From contig NZ_CP127294.1 in the NCBI RefSeq assembly GCF_030285625.1, positions 3,482,001 through 3,546,000 of the forward strand: DNA of 64,000 bases, read 5' to 3'. Below the pieces are notes generated by a model, which was given only the letters and a program-made list of their open reading frames with translations, did not search any database and was not told the origin of the DNA. Position numbers and translations under genes: made by a program. Each line of letters opens with the position of its first letter. Position 1 is the stretch's first letter. Shown here one piece after another: positions 51,434-59,845 of this stretch. This DNA is from Amycolatopsis sp. 2-15 (lineage in GTDB: Bacteria > Actinomycetota > Actinomycetes > Mycobacteriales > Pseudonocardiaceae).

Positions 51434-52021
51434 GTGACAAAGGCGGGACTTCGCGAGCGCAAGAAGGAAGCAACACGACAGGCGATCCGCGCGGCGGCCG
51501 TCGCGCTCTACCGCTCGCGCGGGCCGCACGAGGTGACGGTCGACCAGATCTGCGCCAAGGCCGGCGTGTCGGCGCGCACGTTCTTCAACTACTTCGACAG
51601 CAAGGAAGCCGCGGTCTTCTCGCTGGCGCTCACCCCCGACGGCGTCCGCTCGGGCGTTGCCGCGCGGCCCGCGTCGGAACGTCCACTCGCGACCTTGCGC
51701 GCGGTCTTCACCGAGCGCTTCACGGAGGCTTCCGCCGACCCCACCTTCGGCGAGCGGGCTCTGATGCTGCGCGAATATCCCGAACTGTGGGGGCGGCTCG
51801 CCCACGTCAACAAGCTCGTCGAGGAGGCCGCCCTCGAGTCGATCGCGGCGCGGACCGGCCTCGCGGTGGACGACCTCTACGTGCGGCTCACGGTGGAGGC
51901 CGCGTTCGCGGCGAACCGGGCGGCGTTCAAGTGCTGGTATCCGGGGAGTGACCCGGATCTGGTGGTGTTGCTGAACCAGGCGATGGATGCGCTCGACTCG
52001 GGCCTCGAGCCGCCGGCTTGA
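51434..52021 (+). CDS. TetR-family regulator
   Basis: A 195-residue regulator: ATRQAIRAAAVALYRSRG, then VTVDQICAKAGVSARTFFNY and FDSKEAAVF form the HTH domain. The C-terminal half is acyl-CoA/multidrug-repressor-like. GTG start at 51434. It very likely represses itself and the divergent YhgE-like gene through the palindromes at 51399-51422. The following 197 bases to the convergent SDR hold no gene. Confidence 0.92.
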   Translation: MTKAGLRERKKEATRQAIRAAAVALYRSRGPHEVTVDQICAKAGVSARTFFNYFDSKEAAVFSLALTPDGVRSGVAARPASERPLATLRAVFTERFTEASADPTFGERALMLREYPELWGRLAHVNKLVEEAALESIAARTGLAVDDLYVRLTVEAAFAANRAAFKCWYPGSDPDLVVLLNQAMDALDSGLEPPA

Positions 52022-52218
52022 TCAGCTGGTGCGGAGGGCTCCGGCGGGTTTCTCCGGCGCGGCGCGTTGTTGCGAACCGGCCGGCGTTCTGGGCCGCGCT
52101 GTTGGATCAAGCCGTGGGGCGCCTTTGCACCGCAGGTCGATTCCCGCCGGCGCGTGGGCAGCGATCCGAGGTTGGTTGCAATGCTGCACCGGAGCCAGGG
52201 TTTGCGCCGCCGAGTTGA

Positions 52219-53127
52219 TCAGTGGACGTCGAACGTGGTGCCCGTCAGCTTTTCGGACAGACTCCACAGCCGGGCCGCGCGGTCGGGGTCCCGGTCGACC
52301 TTGACGGCCGTCTTCGGCACGGGGCGGCCGACGCCGCCGCGGGCGGGGCCGTAGAACTGGCCCCCGGTGGCTTCCGGGTCGACGGCGGCGCGGACGGCGG
52401 GCCAGGCGCCGCGGTCCTTGCCCTGGGTGATGGGCGCGAACAGGCGCATCAGGGGCTGCGGGTCGGTGATGCCGTCGCGGCGCGGGCTGGCGCTGCCGAG
52501 GCTGAAGCCGGGGTGGGCGACTACGCACGTGACCTTCGAGCCGGCCGCGCGCAGCCGGCGGTCGAGTTCGAAACCGAAGGACTGCACGGCGTGCTTGGAC
52601 TGGGCGTAGGCGCGGAACTCGGAGTACTTGCGTTCGGTCTGCAGGTCGTCGAGGTCGAACGGCTGCAGCCGGGTGATCAGGCTGCCCATCGGCACGACGC
52701 GGGCGCCGGACGCCGTGAGCACCGGCATCGCGAGCGCGGTGAGGGCGAAGTGGCCGAGGTGGTTGGTGCCGACCGCGAGCTCGAATCCCTGTCGGGTCGT
52801 CCGGCGTTTGCGGCCGGGGGAGGTGGAGCCGGCGTTTTCGACCAGCCCGTCGACGCGCCCGAGCCGGTTGAGCGAGTCGGCGGCCTCCGCGACGGACTCG
52901 AGGTCGGCCAGGTCCAGGCGGATCGTGCTGATTTCGGCGTGGGGGTGGTGGTTCTTGATCGCGTCGGCCGCGGTCGTCAGCCGGGCCGGGGTGCGCCCGA
53001 GGATCACGACGTGCGCGCCGGCGCCGGCGAGCTGCTCGGAGATGAAGTAGCCGATCCCCGCGTTCCCGCCCGTCACGGCATAGGTGCGACCGGACAGATC
53101 GGGCAGCGCTTGGGGGTTCCAGGACAC
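52219..53127 (-). CDS. SDR, retinol-dehydrogenase/protochlorophyllide reductase-like
   Basis: A 302-residue SDR with YAVTGGNAGIGYFI, LGRTPARL after strand 2 (Arg, NADPH preference), a modified ENAG motif in place of NNAG, and YAQSKHAV as the active-site Tyr and Lys. The serine is in VPMGSLITR. Length and motif order fit the actinobacterial oxidoreductases related to retinol dehydrogenases. GTG at 53127 follows GAGGAGCG. It stands alone. Confidence 0.87.
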   Translation of the reverse strand: MSWNPQALPDLSGRTYAVTGGNAGIGYFISEQLAGAGAHVVILGRTPARLTTAADAIKNHHPHAEISTIRLDLADLESVAEAADSLNRLGRVDGLVENAGSTSPGRKRRTTRQGFELAVGTNHLGHFALTALAMPVLTASGARVVPMGSLITRLQPFDLDDLQTERKYSEFRAYAQSKHAVQSFGFELDRRLRAAGSKVTCVVAHPGFSLGSASPRRDGITDPQPLMRLFAPITQGKDRGAWPAVRAAVDPEATGGQFYGPARGGVGRPVPKTAVKVDRDPDRAARLWSLSEKLTGTTFDVH

Positions 53128-53325
53128 GTTCGCTCCTCGGGCTCGGACCGCGTGCAGCTTAGCCGGGGTGTCCCGGTTGATCGGGTTCGAGAGGTGCATG
53201 GCCGGGCTTGGTACGGGCGCGGATGCCGGGAACTCCCGGTGCCAGGCATCCGATCGCCCGTCTGTGCGGCGCCGGGATCGCCGCCGCGCCGAACGATACT
53301 CGGCCGCGGCGGCTGCCGCGTGGCT

Positions 53326-54177
53326 TCAGCCGAGGAGCTTCGCGATCGTCTCGGTGATCGGTGTCGTCGGGCGGCCGAGCAGCTTCGCCAGCTCGCCGGG
53401 GGTGCCGGCGAGGCGGCCGCGGGAGATGGCGTCGTCGACATCGACGAGGATCGTTGCCATGAACGCCGGGACGCCGGCGCCGGTGAGGATCGCTTCGTAC
53501 TCCGCGCCGGGGACAGTGGTATGGACCACCGCGTGGCCGCCGAGGCGAGCGAGCTCCGCGGCGAACTCGCCGTAGGTCCACGTGTTGTCGCCGCTGAGCT
53601 CGTAGGCGAGGCCCAGGTGGCCGTCGGTGCGCAGGACCGCGGCGGCGGCCGCGGCGTAGTCCGCGCGTGGCGCGGTGGCGATGCGCCCGTCGGCGGGGAC
53701 GCTGTTCACGACGGCACCGCGGGAGAGCGAGCCGGCGACGTCGGGGACCGCCATTTCGGAGTACCAGTTGTTGCGCAGGAACGTGTACGGCAGCCCCGAG
53801 TCGAGGATGCGCTGCTCGGTCGCGCGGTGGTCGTCGGCGAGGGTGAAGTCGGCTTCCGGGCCGCCGAAGACCCCCGTGTACGCGAGTTGTGCGACGTCGG
53901 CAGCCTTTGCGGCCTCGATCACGGCGGTGTGCTGGCCGACGCGCTTGCCCTGCTCCGTGCCGGACACCAGCAGTACGCGGTCCCCGGCGGCGAACGCCCC
54001 GGCCAGCGTCTCCGGCCGGTCGTAGTCGCCGACGTGCACGCGCACACCCAGGTCGGCCGCCTTCTCCGCCCTGCGCGCCACGGCCGTGATCTCACCCGCG
54101 GGCACGCCGGCCGAGAGGAGGTCGGTGACGACCTGCCGGCCCAGCAGTCCGGTGGCGCCGGTGATGACGATGCTCAT
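53326..54177 (-). CDS. NmrA-type NAD(P)H-binding oxidoreductase (QorB-like)
   Basis: A 283-residue atypical SDR: IVITGATGLLGRQVVTDLL, AVARRAEKA, GDYDRPETL and RNNWYSEM fit the NmrA/quinone oxidoreductase 2 group that uses NADPH on quinones. ATG at 54177 follows GGAAGAAC; the frame opens earlier at 54213 without need. It diverges from an HxlR regulator, the usual pairing for this family in bacteria, so quinone or electrophile stress control is likely. Confidence 0.9.
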   Translation of the reverse strand: MSIVITGATGLLGRQVVTDLLSAGVPAGEITAVARRAEKAADLGVRVHVGDYDRPETLAGAFAAGDRVLLVSGTEQGKRVGQHTAVIEAAKAADVAQLAYTGVFGGPEADFTLADDHRATEQRILDSGLPYTFLRNNWYSEMAVPDVAGSLSRGAVVNSVPADGRIATAPRADYAAAAAAVLRTDGHLGLAYELSGDNTWTYGEFAAELARLGGHAVVHTTVPGAEYEAILTGAGVPAFMATILVDVDDAISRGRLAGTPGELAKLLGRPTTPITETIAKLLG

Positions 54178-54224
54178 GTTCTTCCTTCGGGTCGGTGGAA
54201 CTTCCACGCTCACCGTAGGACTGT

Positions 54225-54243
54225 TACTTTCTATCGGAAAGTA
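54225..54243. promoter_or_regulatory. HxlR operator TACTTTC-N5-GAAAGTA
   Basis: Perfect seven-base inverted repeat with a five-base spacer in the 113-bp divergent promoter between the NmrA-type reductase and HxlR genes. A second, looser pair GTACC/GGTAC spans 54241-54263. The form matches known HxlR-type sites in similar divergent pairs. Confidence 0.7.
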
Positions 54244-54290
54244 CCCACTTCAGAGTAAGGTACTGGTGTTCGAGTAATGAGGAGGATGGC

Positions 54291-54671
54291 ATGACCGAAG
54301 CACTGCCCGAGGCGCCCAACGTCAACCGCGCGACCTGCCCGTCGCGCATCGTGCTGGAGCACGTGACGAGCCGCTGGGGCATCCTCGTGCTCGCCGCGCT
54401 GCTCGAACGCTCGTACCGCTTCAGCGAGCTTCGCCGCGAAATCGGCGGCGTGAGTGAAAAAATGCTCGCGCAGACCCTGCAAACCCTCGAACGCGACGGC
54501 TTCCTCAACCGCGACGCCAAGCCCGTCATCCCGCCCCGCGTCGACTACTCGCTCACCCCGATGGGCCGCGAGGCCGCCGAACAGGTCTGGGGCCTGGCCC
54601 ACTGGGTCGAACGCCGGCTCCCGGCGGTCGAGGAAGCCCGCGACGCCTACGACGAGGCTCGCGCTTCCTGA
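54291..54671 (+). CDS. HxlR-family regulator
   Basis: A 126-residue winged-helix regulator: NRATCPSRIVLEHVTSRWG with the N-terminal cysteine seen in redox-sensing HxlR proteins, RFSELRREIGGVSEKMLAQT and RDAKPVIPPRVDYSLTPMG (wing). The single Cys near residue 16 suggests control by electrophiles, like HypR/QorR. It should repress the divergent reductase gene. Confidence 0.92.
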   Translation: MTEALPEAPNVNRATCPSRIVLEHVTSRWGILVLAALLERSYRFSELRREIGGVSEKMLAQTLQTLERDGFLNRDAKPVIPPRVDYSLTPMGREAAEQVWGLAHWVERRLPAVEEARDAYDEARAS

Positions 54672-54709
54672 CGCGTGGGTGGCACGGCCCGCCACTCACG
54701 GCCCGGGAA

Positions 54710-55960
54710 TCAGCTGGTCGGCGTGGTGCTCGTCGTCTCCGGGGGTGGGGTGGTGTCCGAGACCGTGGAGGTGGACGAGTCCGTGCTGGACGACGACGTG
54801 GTGGTGGTCGGCGTGGTGGTGCTCGGCGGCGTCGAGTCGGCCGGTGGGGTCGAGCTCCCCGAGGGCGGGGTCGAGCTGTCCGAAGGTGGGGTCGAGCTGT
54901 CCGAGGGCGGGGTCGAGCTGTCGGACGGCGGCGTGTCGCTGGAGTCCGACGGGGTGGTGCTGGGGTCCGTCGGAGTCGTGGTGGGCGAGCTCGGCGTCGT
55001 CGACGGCGGGAGCTGCGTGGGGGAGCCCGGCGGCGTGACGACCGGGGGCGGCGGCGGGGCCGGGTCGCCCAGGGGGCTGCCGGCGGCGGCCGCGATGGCG
55101 TCCGGGCCCGGGGGCGCGCCGATGGGGACCTGGCTGTCCGGCAGTTGCGACACACCGCCGCGGTAGGCCGCCGCGTAGGCCATGACCGTGTCCACATAGG
55201 ACTGCGAGTTGTTGTAGCGGCGCACGGCCACGCGCTGCGTCGCGTCGCTGGAGAGGTCCAGGCCGCCGGAGCACAGGTAGCGTGCCGTGGCGAGGGTTTC
55301 GTCGTAGATGTTGTTCGGGTTGGACACGCCGTCGCCATTGCCGTCGGAGGCGTAGCCCGCCCAGGTCGACGGGATGAACTGCGTGGCGCCCACGGCGCGG
55401 TCCCACGCCGCGTTGCCGTCGAACCGGCCGCCGTCGGTGTCGCGGATGGCGGCGAACGGGCCGGAACCGTCGAGCACCGGGCCGAGGATCGGTTCGAGCG
55501 TGTTGCCCTGCGCGTCGACGTAACCGCCGCGCGCGTGGTTGGACTCGATGCGGCCGATGGCCGCGAGGAGCTGCCAGTCGAGGTGGCAGCCGGGCTGCTC
55601 GCGGGACATGATGTCGGCCGCGTTCTGGTACGCCTTCAGCATGCTGCCCGGAATCCCCAGTGGACCGGACGGCGTGGCCGAACCCGTGCTCACGTGGAAG
55701 CCCGGCACGGTCAGCGGCAACGGAGTCGGCGGCTGCGGCAGGCTGCCGTCCACGGCGACCGGCGGGAGCACGATGTTCGGCGGGACCCACGGCACGGCCA
55801 GCGGCGGCAGCGAGGTGCCTGAGGCTGTCGGGGCCGGGGCGGCGAGCGGAGCAGGAAGACCCGACGCGGCCACCGTCGGCAGCACCACGAGCGCGCCACC
55901 GGCGAGGGCGGCTGCCGCCTTGCCGCGGACAGACCTCCGGCGTGGCCGGTGTTTCCCCAT
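54710..55960 (-). CDS. Secreted lytic transglycosylase (SLT_2/MltB-like) with Ser/Thr/Pro tail
   Basis: A 416-residue exported protein: twin-Arg-free basic start, hydrophobic signal (about 15-32), Pro-rich linker, then a lytic transglycosylase domain at about 105-285 with the catalytic Glu139 in RIESNHARGG and AVGATQFIPSTWAGYASDGN. It cleaves peptidoglycan glycan strands. The last ~110 residues are Ser/Thr/Pro-rich; they include tandem DSSTPPS units matching four 21-bp DNA repeats at 54849-54932. Such tails are likely glycosylated wall spacers. It is convergent with HxlR and has no operon partner. Confidence 0.92.
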   Translation of the reverse strand: MGKHRPRRRSVRGKAAAALAGGALVVLPTVAASGLPAPLAAPAPTASGTSLPPLAVPWVPPNIVLPPVAVDGSLPQPPTPLPLTVPGFHVSTGSATPSGPLGIPGSMLKAYQNAADIMSREQPGCHLDWQLLAAIGRIESNHARGGYVDAQGNTLEPILGPVLDGSGPFAAIRDTDGGRFDGNAAWDRAVGATQFIPSTWAGYASDGNGDGVSNPNNIYDETLATARYLCSGGLDLSSDATQRVAVRRYNNSQSYVDTVMAYAAAYRGGVSQLPDSQVPIGAPPGPDAIAAAAGSPLGDPAPPPPPVVTPPGSPTQLPPSTTPSSPTTTPTDPSTTPSDSSDTPPSDSSTPPSDSSTPPSDSSTPPSGSSTPPADSTPPSTTTPTTTTSSSSTDSSTSTVSDTTPPPETTSTTPTS

Positions 55961-56106
55961 CGTCGCTCCCCGTATCGCTTGCGAACCCTCTCTTCCGTCA
56001 AGCTAGCCGAAGACGGCCGCCTTTTGTGAGGGCCTGTGCCAAATCTGCCGAGACGGCGAGGTTTCGTCCATCCACAATAAATCCGTAGTTGGCCGACCAG
56101 ACATTT

Positions 56107-56607
56107 TCACCGGGGCTTAACAGGAGTTGCGGACCGGTTTTCCAACGACTGCCCCGAATGGAGTAATCGGGCGAAGCACCGGGCCAGTGGATCACTTCCG
56201 TACTCGCCGAATGCCGGGATCGGTTCGTAGCCTTCCCGCTGGTAGAAGTGGATCGCGTCCGGCTGGCGGACGCCGGTTTCCAGCAGCAGCCGAGTGATGC
56301 CGTGCGAGCCGGCCTCCGCTTCGAGCGCCCGTAACAACGCCGTCGAAACGCCGGTTCCGCGCGAGGCCGGCACGACGTACATCCGTTTGATCTCCGCCAC
56401 GCCCGGCCCCAGGAACCGCAGGCCACCACAGCCGACCGCGATGCCTTCGGACCATGCGATGACAAAAACAGCCATACTTTCGGCGGTTGGCACCGGCCCG
56501 GCTTCGTGATCGCTGGTCGCGTACCGGGTGTCCAATTCGGCCCGTTGTGCCGCGCGCAGCGCCACCGCCTCCGGCGCGTCCCACTCGGAACGCAGAATCT
56601 CGACCAC
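56107..56607 (-). CDS. GNAT-family N-acetyltransferase
   Basis: A 166-residue GNAT protein. VVPASRGTGVSTALLRALE is the acetyl-CoA pyrophosphate loop (Q/R-x-x-G-x-G/A), GLRFLGPGVAEIKRMY is strand 4, and DAIHFYQREGYEPI is the conserved end. The substrate is unknown. GTG at 56607 was chosen although its ribosome site is weak; the start is uncertain because the frame is open well upstream. It diverges from a TetR gene with an inverted repeat between them. Confidence 0.83.
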   Translation of the reverse strand: MVEILRSEWDAPEAVALRAAQRAELDTRYATSDHEAGPVPTAESMAVFVIAWSEGIAVGCGGLRFLGPGVAEIKRMYVVPASRGTGVSTALLRALEAEAGSHGITRLLLETGVRQPDAIHFYQREGYEPIPAFGEYGSDPLARCFARLLHSGQSLENRSATPVKPR

Positions 56608-56651
56608 CCGTACCCCCAGGTTTTCAAGAGCGGTTTTCGGAACAGCTGTTA

Positions 56652-56669
56652 CCGTAACCGATGTTACGG
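56652..56669. promoter_or_regulatory. TetR operator-like CCGTAAC-CGAT-GTTACGG
   Basis: Perfect seven-base arms with a four-base spacer, between the divergent GNAT (45 bases away) and TetR (14 bases away) genes; AT-rich relative to surroundings. Preceded by a partial extra copy GTTACCG (56648-56654). Confidence 0.65.
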
Positions 56670-56682
56670 AACGGAGCCTCGC

Positions 56683-57267
56683 ATGCCAAGACAGCGTGAC
56701 GTCGGCGCCCAGCGCGAACTGCTCTCCGGCGCGGTGTGGCAGGTGCTGGCCGGCGACGGGTTGCCAGGCCTCACCGTGCGCGCCGTCGCCGAACGCGCGG
56801 GCTGCACCACGGGCCTGGTCATGCACGCGTTCCCGACCAAGCGGGCCCTGCTCCTGCACGCGCGCGACCTGCTGCACCAGCGCACCGCCGAACGCGCCGA
56901 CGCCACCGAAGCCGCCGGCGGCGCACCCACCACGGTGCTGCGTGACGTCCTCTGCCACGCCGCCACCCTCACCGAAGAAGCCGCCGACGAGGCACGCGTC
57001 TGGGTCGGCTTCCTCGCCGCCGCCCTGGCCGACCCCGAGCTGGCCGCCCGTCACCGCGCGCACAACCGCTCGTTCGTCACCCGCGTGACGCGGCTCGTCG
57101 GCGCCTGCCGCCCCCGCTGGGCCCACCCACGCCGCGAACGGACCGCGAAACGCCTCATCGCCCTGGTCGAAGGCCTCACCGCCCTCACCGCGGCCGACCC
57201 CGCCACCTACCCACCGCCCGTCCACCGCGACGCGATCGCCGCCGCGCTGCGCGAGCTCGAGAACTGA
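56683..57267 (+). CDS. TetR-family regulator
   Basis: A 194-residue regulator with HTH residues at about 10-58 (LLSGAVWQVLAGDGLPGLTV, AERAGCTTGLVMHAFPTKRA), the BetI/YfiR-like subgroup that uses LVMHAF in place of LYYHF. The C-terminal domain is TetR_C_6-like. ATG at 56683. It probably controls itself and perhaps the GNAT gene through the site at 56652-56669. Its stop is directly followed by that of the convergent AraC gene. Confidence 0.9.
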   Translation: MPRQRDVGAQRELLSGAVWQVLAGDGLPGLTVRAVAERAGCTTGLVMHAFPTKRALLLHARDLLHQRTAERADATEAAGGAPTTVLRDVLCHAATLTEEAADEARVWVGFLAAALADPELAARHRAHNRSFVTRVTRLVGACRPRWAHPRRERTAKRLIALVEGLTALTAADPATYPPPVHRDAIAAALRELEN

Positions 57268-58233
57268 TCAAGCCGCCGGTCCGAACCGCCGCCGGTACTC
57301 CGACGGGCTCAGCCCTGTGTGCCGTCGCAGCTGGGCGCGCAGGTTGGCCGCCGTTCCGAACCCGCAGTCGGTGGCGACGCGGTCGAGCCGCAGTTCGCCG
57401 CGTTCGAGCAATCGGCAGGCGAGGCTCACGCGTTCCGTCGTCAGCCAGGCCAGCGGCGTCGTGCCGAGCTCGCTGCGGAACCTGCGGTGCAGCGTGGCCT
57501 GGCTGGTCGCCGCGCGCGCGGCCAGGTCGGCGACGGTCAGCGCGCGGTCGAGGTTGCCGCGGGCCCACTCCAGTACCGGTGCGAGCGAGGCGTCCGGCAC
57601 CACGGGCACCGGCCGTTCCACGAACTGCTGTTGCCCGCCGTCGCGGTGGCCGGGGAAGACCAGCCGGCGGCTCACGGCGTTGGCGATCTCGGCGCCGTGG
57701 TCGCGCTGGATCACGTACAGGCCCAGGTCCATCGCCGCCGCGCTGCCCGCGGCCGTGAGGACCGTGCCCTCGTCGACGAACAGGACGTCGGACTCCAGCC
57801 GCACGGCGGGGTGGCGTTCGGTGAACTCGGCAGCCCATCGCCAGTGCGTCGTCGCGCGCAGCCCGTCCAGCACGCCTGCCTCGGCAAGTGTGAACGCGCC
57901 GGTGCAGAAACTAATCAGCCGTGCCCCGCGCGCGTGCGCCCGCCGGATCGCCGACAGCACCGAGGCGTCCGCCGGCACCTGCGGGTCCGGCCGGTTCGGC
58001 ACGATCACCGTGTCCGCCTCGTCGACCGCGTCGAGCCCCGCGACGCCCGAGAGCGTGAACATCCCCAGGTGTATGCCCACGTGCTCGCGCGCCGAGGCCA
58101 GCGTGAACTGGTACCACTCCCGCCCGAGCTCCGGGCGGCGCAGGCCGAACAGCTCCGTCGCGACGCCCATCTCGAACGGGTTCGAGCCGTCGTCCACGAC
58201 CATCACCACGCGGTGCGAGGATCCTTGCGACAT
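57268..58233 (-). CDS. GlxA-family (DJ-1/PfpI plus AraC) transcriptional regulator
   Basis: A 321-residue protein: an N-terminal DJ-1/PfpI (class I amidotransferase-like) domain (1-190) with the elbow cysteine in ISFCTGAFTLAEAG, then an AraC DNA-binding domain (about 215-318: LTVADLAARAATSQATLHRR, and VATDCGFGTAANLRAQLRRH). FtrA/GlxA-type regulators often control catabolic or stress genes; the effector domain is not enzymatic in most. It diverges, over 52 bases, from the cupin gene, its probable target. Confidence 0.92.
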   Translation of the reverse strand: MSQGSSHRVVMVVDDGSNPFEMGVATELFGLRRPELGREWYQFTLASAREHVGIHLGMFTLSGVAGLDAVDEADTVIVPNRPDPQVPADASVLSAIRRAHARGARLISFCTGAFTLAEAGVLDGLRATTHWRWAAEFTERHPAVRLESDVLFVDEGTVLTAAGSAAAMDLGLYVIQRDHGAEIANAVSRRLVFPGHRDGGQQQFVERPVPVVPDASLAPVLEWARGNLDRALTVADLAARAATSQATLHRRFRSELGTTPLAWLTTERVSLACRLLERGELRLDRVATDCGFGTAANLRAQLRRHTGLSPSEYRRRFGPAA

Positions 58234-58285
58234 ATGCTATTCCTAGCACTCCCGGTGGCCGGGCGACAGGACGACGATCGATCGC

Positions 58286-58699
58286 ATGAGCCAGCCCATC
58301 GATCTGCAGACCGTGCTCGACGGCTTCGACGCCGTGTGGAGCCCGCGCATCGTCGCGAACATCAACGACTACGACGTCCGCCTCGCCCGCTTCTCCGGCG
58401 AGCACGTGTGGCACGTCCACGAGAACACCGACGAGTTCTTCCTTGTCCTCGACGGCGAGATCCAGATCGGCCTGCGTGAGCCCGCGGGCGAGCGCGTGGT
58501 CACGCTGTCGCGCGGCTCCGTGTTCGTGGTCCCGCGCGGGACCTTCCACAAACCGTCGTCGAAGGAAGGCGCGGCCGTGCTGCTGGTGGAGCCCGCGGGC
58601 ACGCTCTCGGTCGGCGACGAGCGACGAGGTGCCCGATCACGTGGACGTGACCGTCGGCCACCGCGTGGAAATCGCCTGATCACAGCTTCCAACAGCTGA
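58286..58699 (+). CDS. Cupin-domain protein with C-terminal frameshift
   Basis: A single-domain cupin. HVWHVHENTDEFFLVLDGEI supplies the two metal histidines and glutamate, and PRGTFHKPSS the last histidine. At 58622 a single C separates the frame from a neighbouring frame that encodes EVPDHVDVTVGHRVEIA and stops at 58679; this is what the end of such proteins usually looks like. The annotated frame instead ends in an unrelated Arg-rich tail at 58699. Either a real indel or a base-calling error; the cupin core is intact. Metal enzyme or sensor role unknown. Confidence 0.75.
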   Translation: MSQPIDLQTVLDGFDAVWSPRIVANINDYDVRLARFSGEHVWHVHENTDEFFLVLDGEIQIGLREPAGERVVTLSRGSVFVVPRGTFHKPSSKEGAAVLLVEPAGTLSVGDERRGARSRGRDRRPPRGNRLITASNS

Positions 58700-58731
58700 G
58701 TTTCAGACTGAGACGGCGTACTCTGCCGTCC

Positions 58732-59244
58732 ATGAAACGGACTTCCTTCGCGCAGTGGCCGTGCTCCATCGCGCGGACCATGGACCTGCTCGGGGACTGG
58801 TGGACGCCGCTCGTGCTGCGCGACGCGTTCTACGGCGTCACGCGCTTCGATGAGTTCCAGCAGGCGCTCGGCATCGCGCGCAACACCCTCGCCGACCGGC
58901 TGCGCCGGCTGGTCGACGAGGGGCTGCTGGAGAAGGTCGCGTACCAGACCGAGCCGGTGCGCTACGACTACGTGCTCACCGACAAGGGCAAGGACTTCTT
59001 CGGGGTCCTCACCGCGATGACGGCGTGGGGGGACCGCTGGCTCGCCGGCGAGGCCGGCCCGCCGATCACGACGCACCACGAGAAGTGCGGCCACGACACC
59101 CACGCCGAGGTCGTCTGCGCGCACTGCGGCGAGCCGCTCACGGCCGAGGACACGCGGATGCGCCGCGGCCCCGGCTTCCCCGAGAAGATCGCGCACCGGC
59201 CCGACGTCGAGGCGCGCTTCGCGAAGCAGGAAGCCGCGCGCTGA
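58732..59244 (+). CDS. HxlR-family regulator with Cys-rich tail
   Basis: A 170-residue regulator. The HxlR domain occupies residues 1-105 (WPCSIARTMDLLGDWWTPLV, DEFQQALGIARNTLADRLRR). The extension holds HHEKCGHDTHAEVVCAHCGEPL, three cysteines plus histidines that could bind zinc or sense oxidants, together with the conserved N-terminal Cys. It precedes the SRPBCC gene by 88 bases, which contain ACGA-N5-TCGT (59276-59288), a possible site. Confidence 0.88.
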   Translation: MKRTSFAQWPCSIARTMDLLGDWWTPLVLRDAFYGVTRFDEFQQALGIARNTLADRLRRLVDEGLLEKVAYQTEPVRYDYVLTDKGKDFFGVLTAMTAWGDRWLAGEAGPPITTHHEKCGHDTHAEVVCAHCGEPLTAEDTRMRRGPGFPEKIAHRPDVEARFAKQEAAR

Positions 59245-59332
59245 GTCGACCTCGCGTTGACACGAGGGTCTCATTACGAAACTATCGTGGTCAGAGGCAT
59301 CTTGACGGTCGAAGCTGAGGAGGCGCACCACG

Positions 59333-59845
59333 ATGGAGTGGACCGGCGCGCGGTACGCGGACAAGCCCACGGCCGAGGCGGCCACGTGGATCGACGGCGC
59401 GCCCGAGGCGGTGTGGCCGTTCGTGGCCGACGTGCAGCGCATGCCCGAGATGAGCTCGGAGCTCCAGCGCGTCGAGTGGTGCGGCGGGGCGACCGGCCCG
59501 AAGCTCGGCGGCTCCTTCGTGGGCTACAGCAAGCACGACGCGCTCGGCGAGTGGTCGACGACGTCGTTCATCGTCGAGTGCGAGGAGCCGCGCGTATTCG
59601 CGTGGGCGGTGGCGGACCCGGAGACGCCCACGGCGACCTGGCGCTTCACGCTCGAGCCCGAGAACGGCGGCACGAAGCTCACGCAGTGGATGCAGATGGG
59701 GCCGGCGCGATCGGGTCTGTCGTTCGCCATCGACCGCATGCCGGACAAGGAACAGAAGATCGTTTTCGTGCGCATGCGCGAGTTCGAGAACGCGATGATC
59801 GCCACCGTCGCCGCGATCAAGGACCGCGTCGAGGCGGCGCGCTGA
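59333..59845 (+). CDS. SRPBCC-family (START/Bet v1-like) protein
   Basis: A 170-residue polyketide-cyclase/dehydrase-like protein: ATWIDGAPEAVWPFVADVQR opens the helix-grip fold and GGTKLTQWMQMGPA closes the sheet. It would bind a hydrophobic ligand. Overlap of its stop with the next start by one base ties it to the LLM oxidoreductase. Start ATG 59333 with GAGGAGG upstream. Confidence 0.87.
   Translation: MEWTGARYADKPTAEAATWIDGAPEAVWPFVADVQRMPEMSSELQRVEWCGGATGPKLGGSFVGYSKHDALGEWSTTSFIVECEEPRVFAWAVADPETPTATWRFTLEPENGGTKLTQWMQMGPARSGLSFAIDRMPDKEQKIVFVRMREFENAMIATVAAIKDRVEAAR

Noticed and set aside
59257..59288. TTGACA as a -35 element for the SRPBCC gene
   Set aside because: No acceptable -10 hexamer at 16-18 bases; kept only as a possible inverted repeat ACGA-N5-TCGT.
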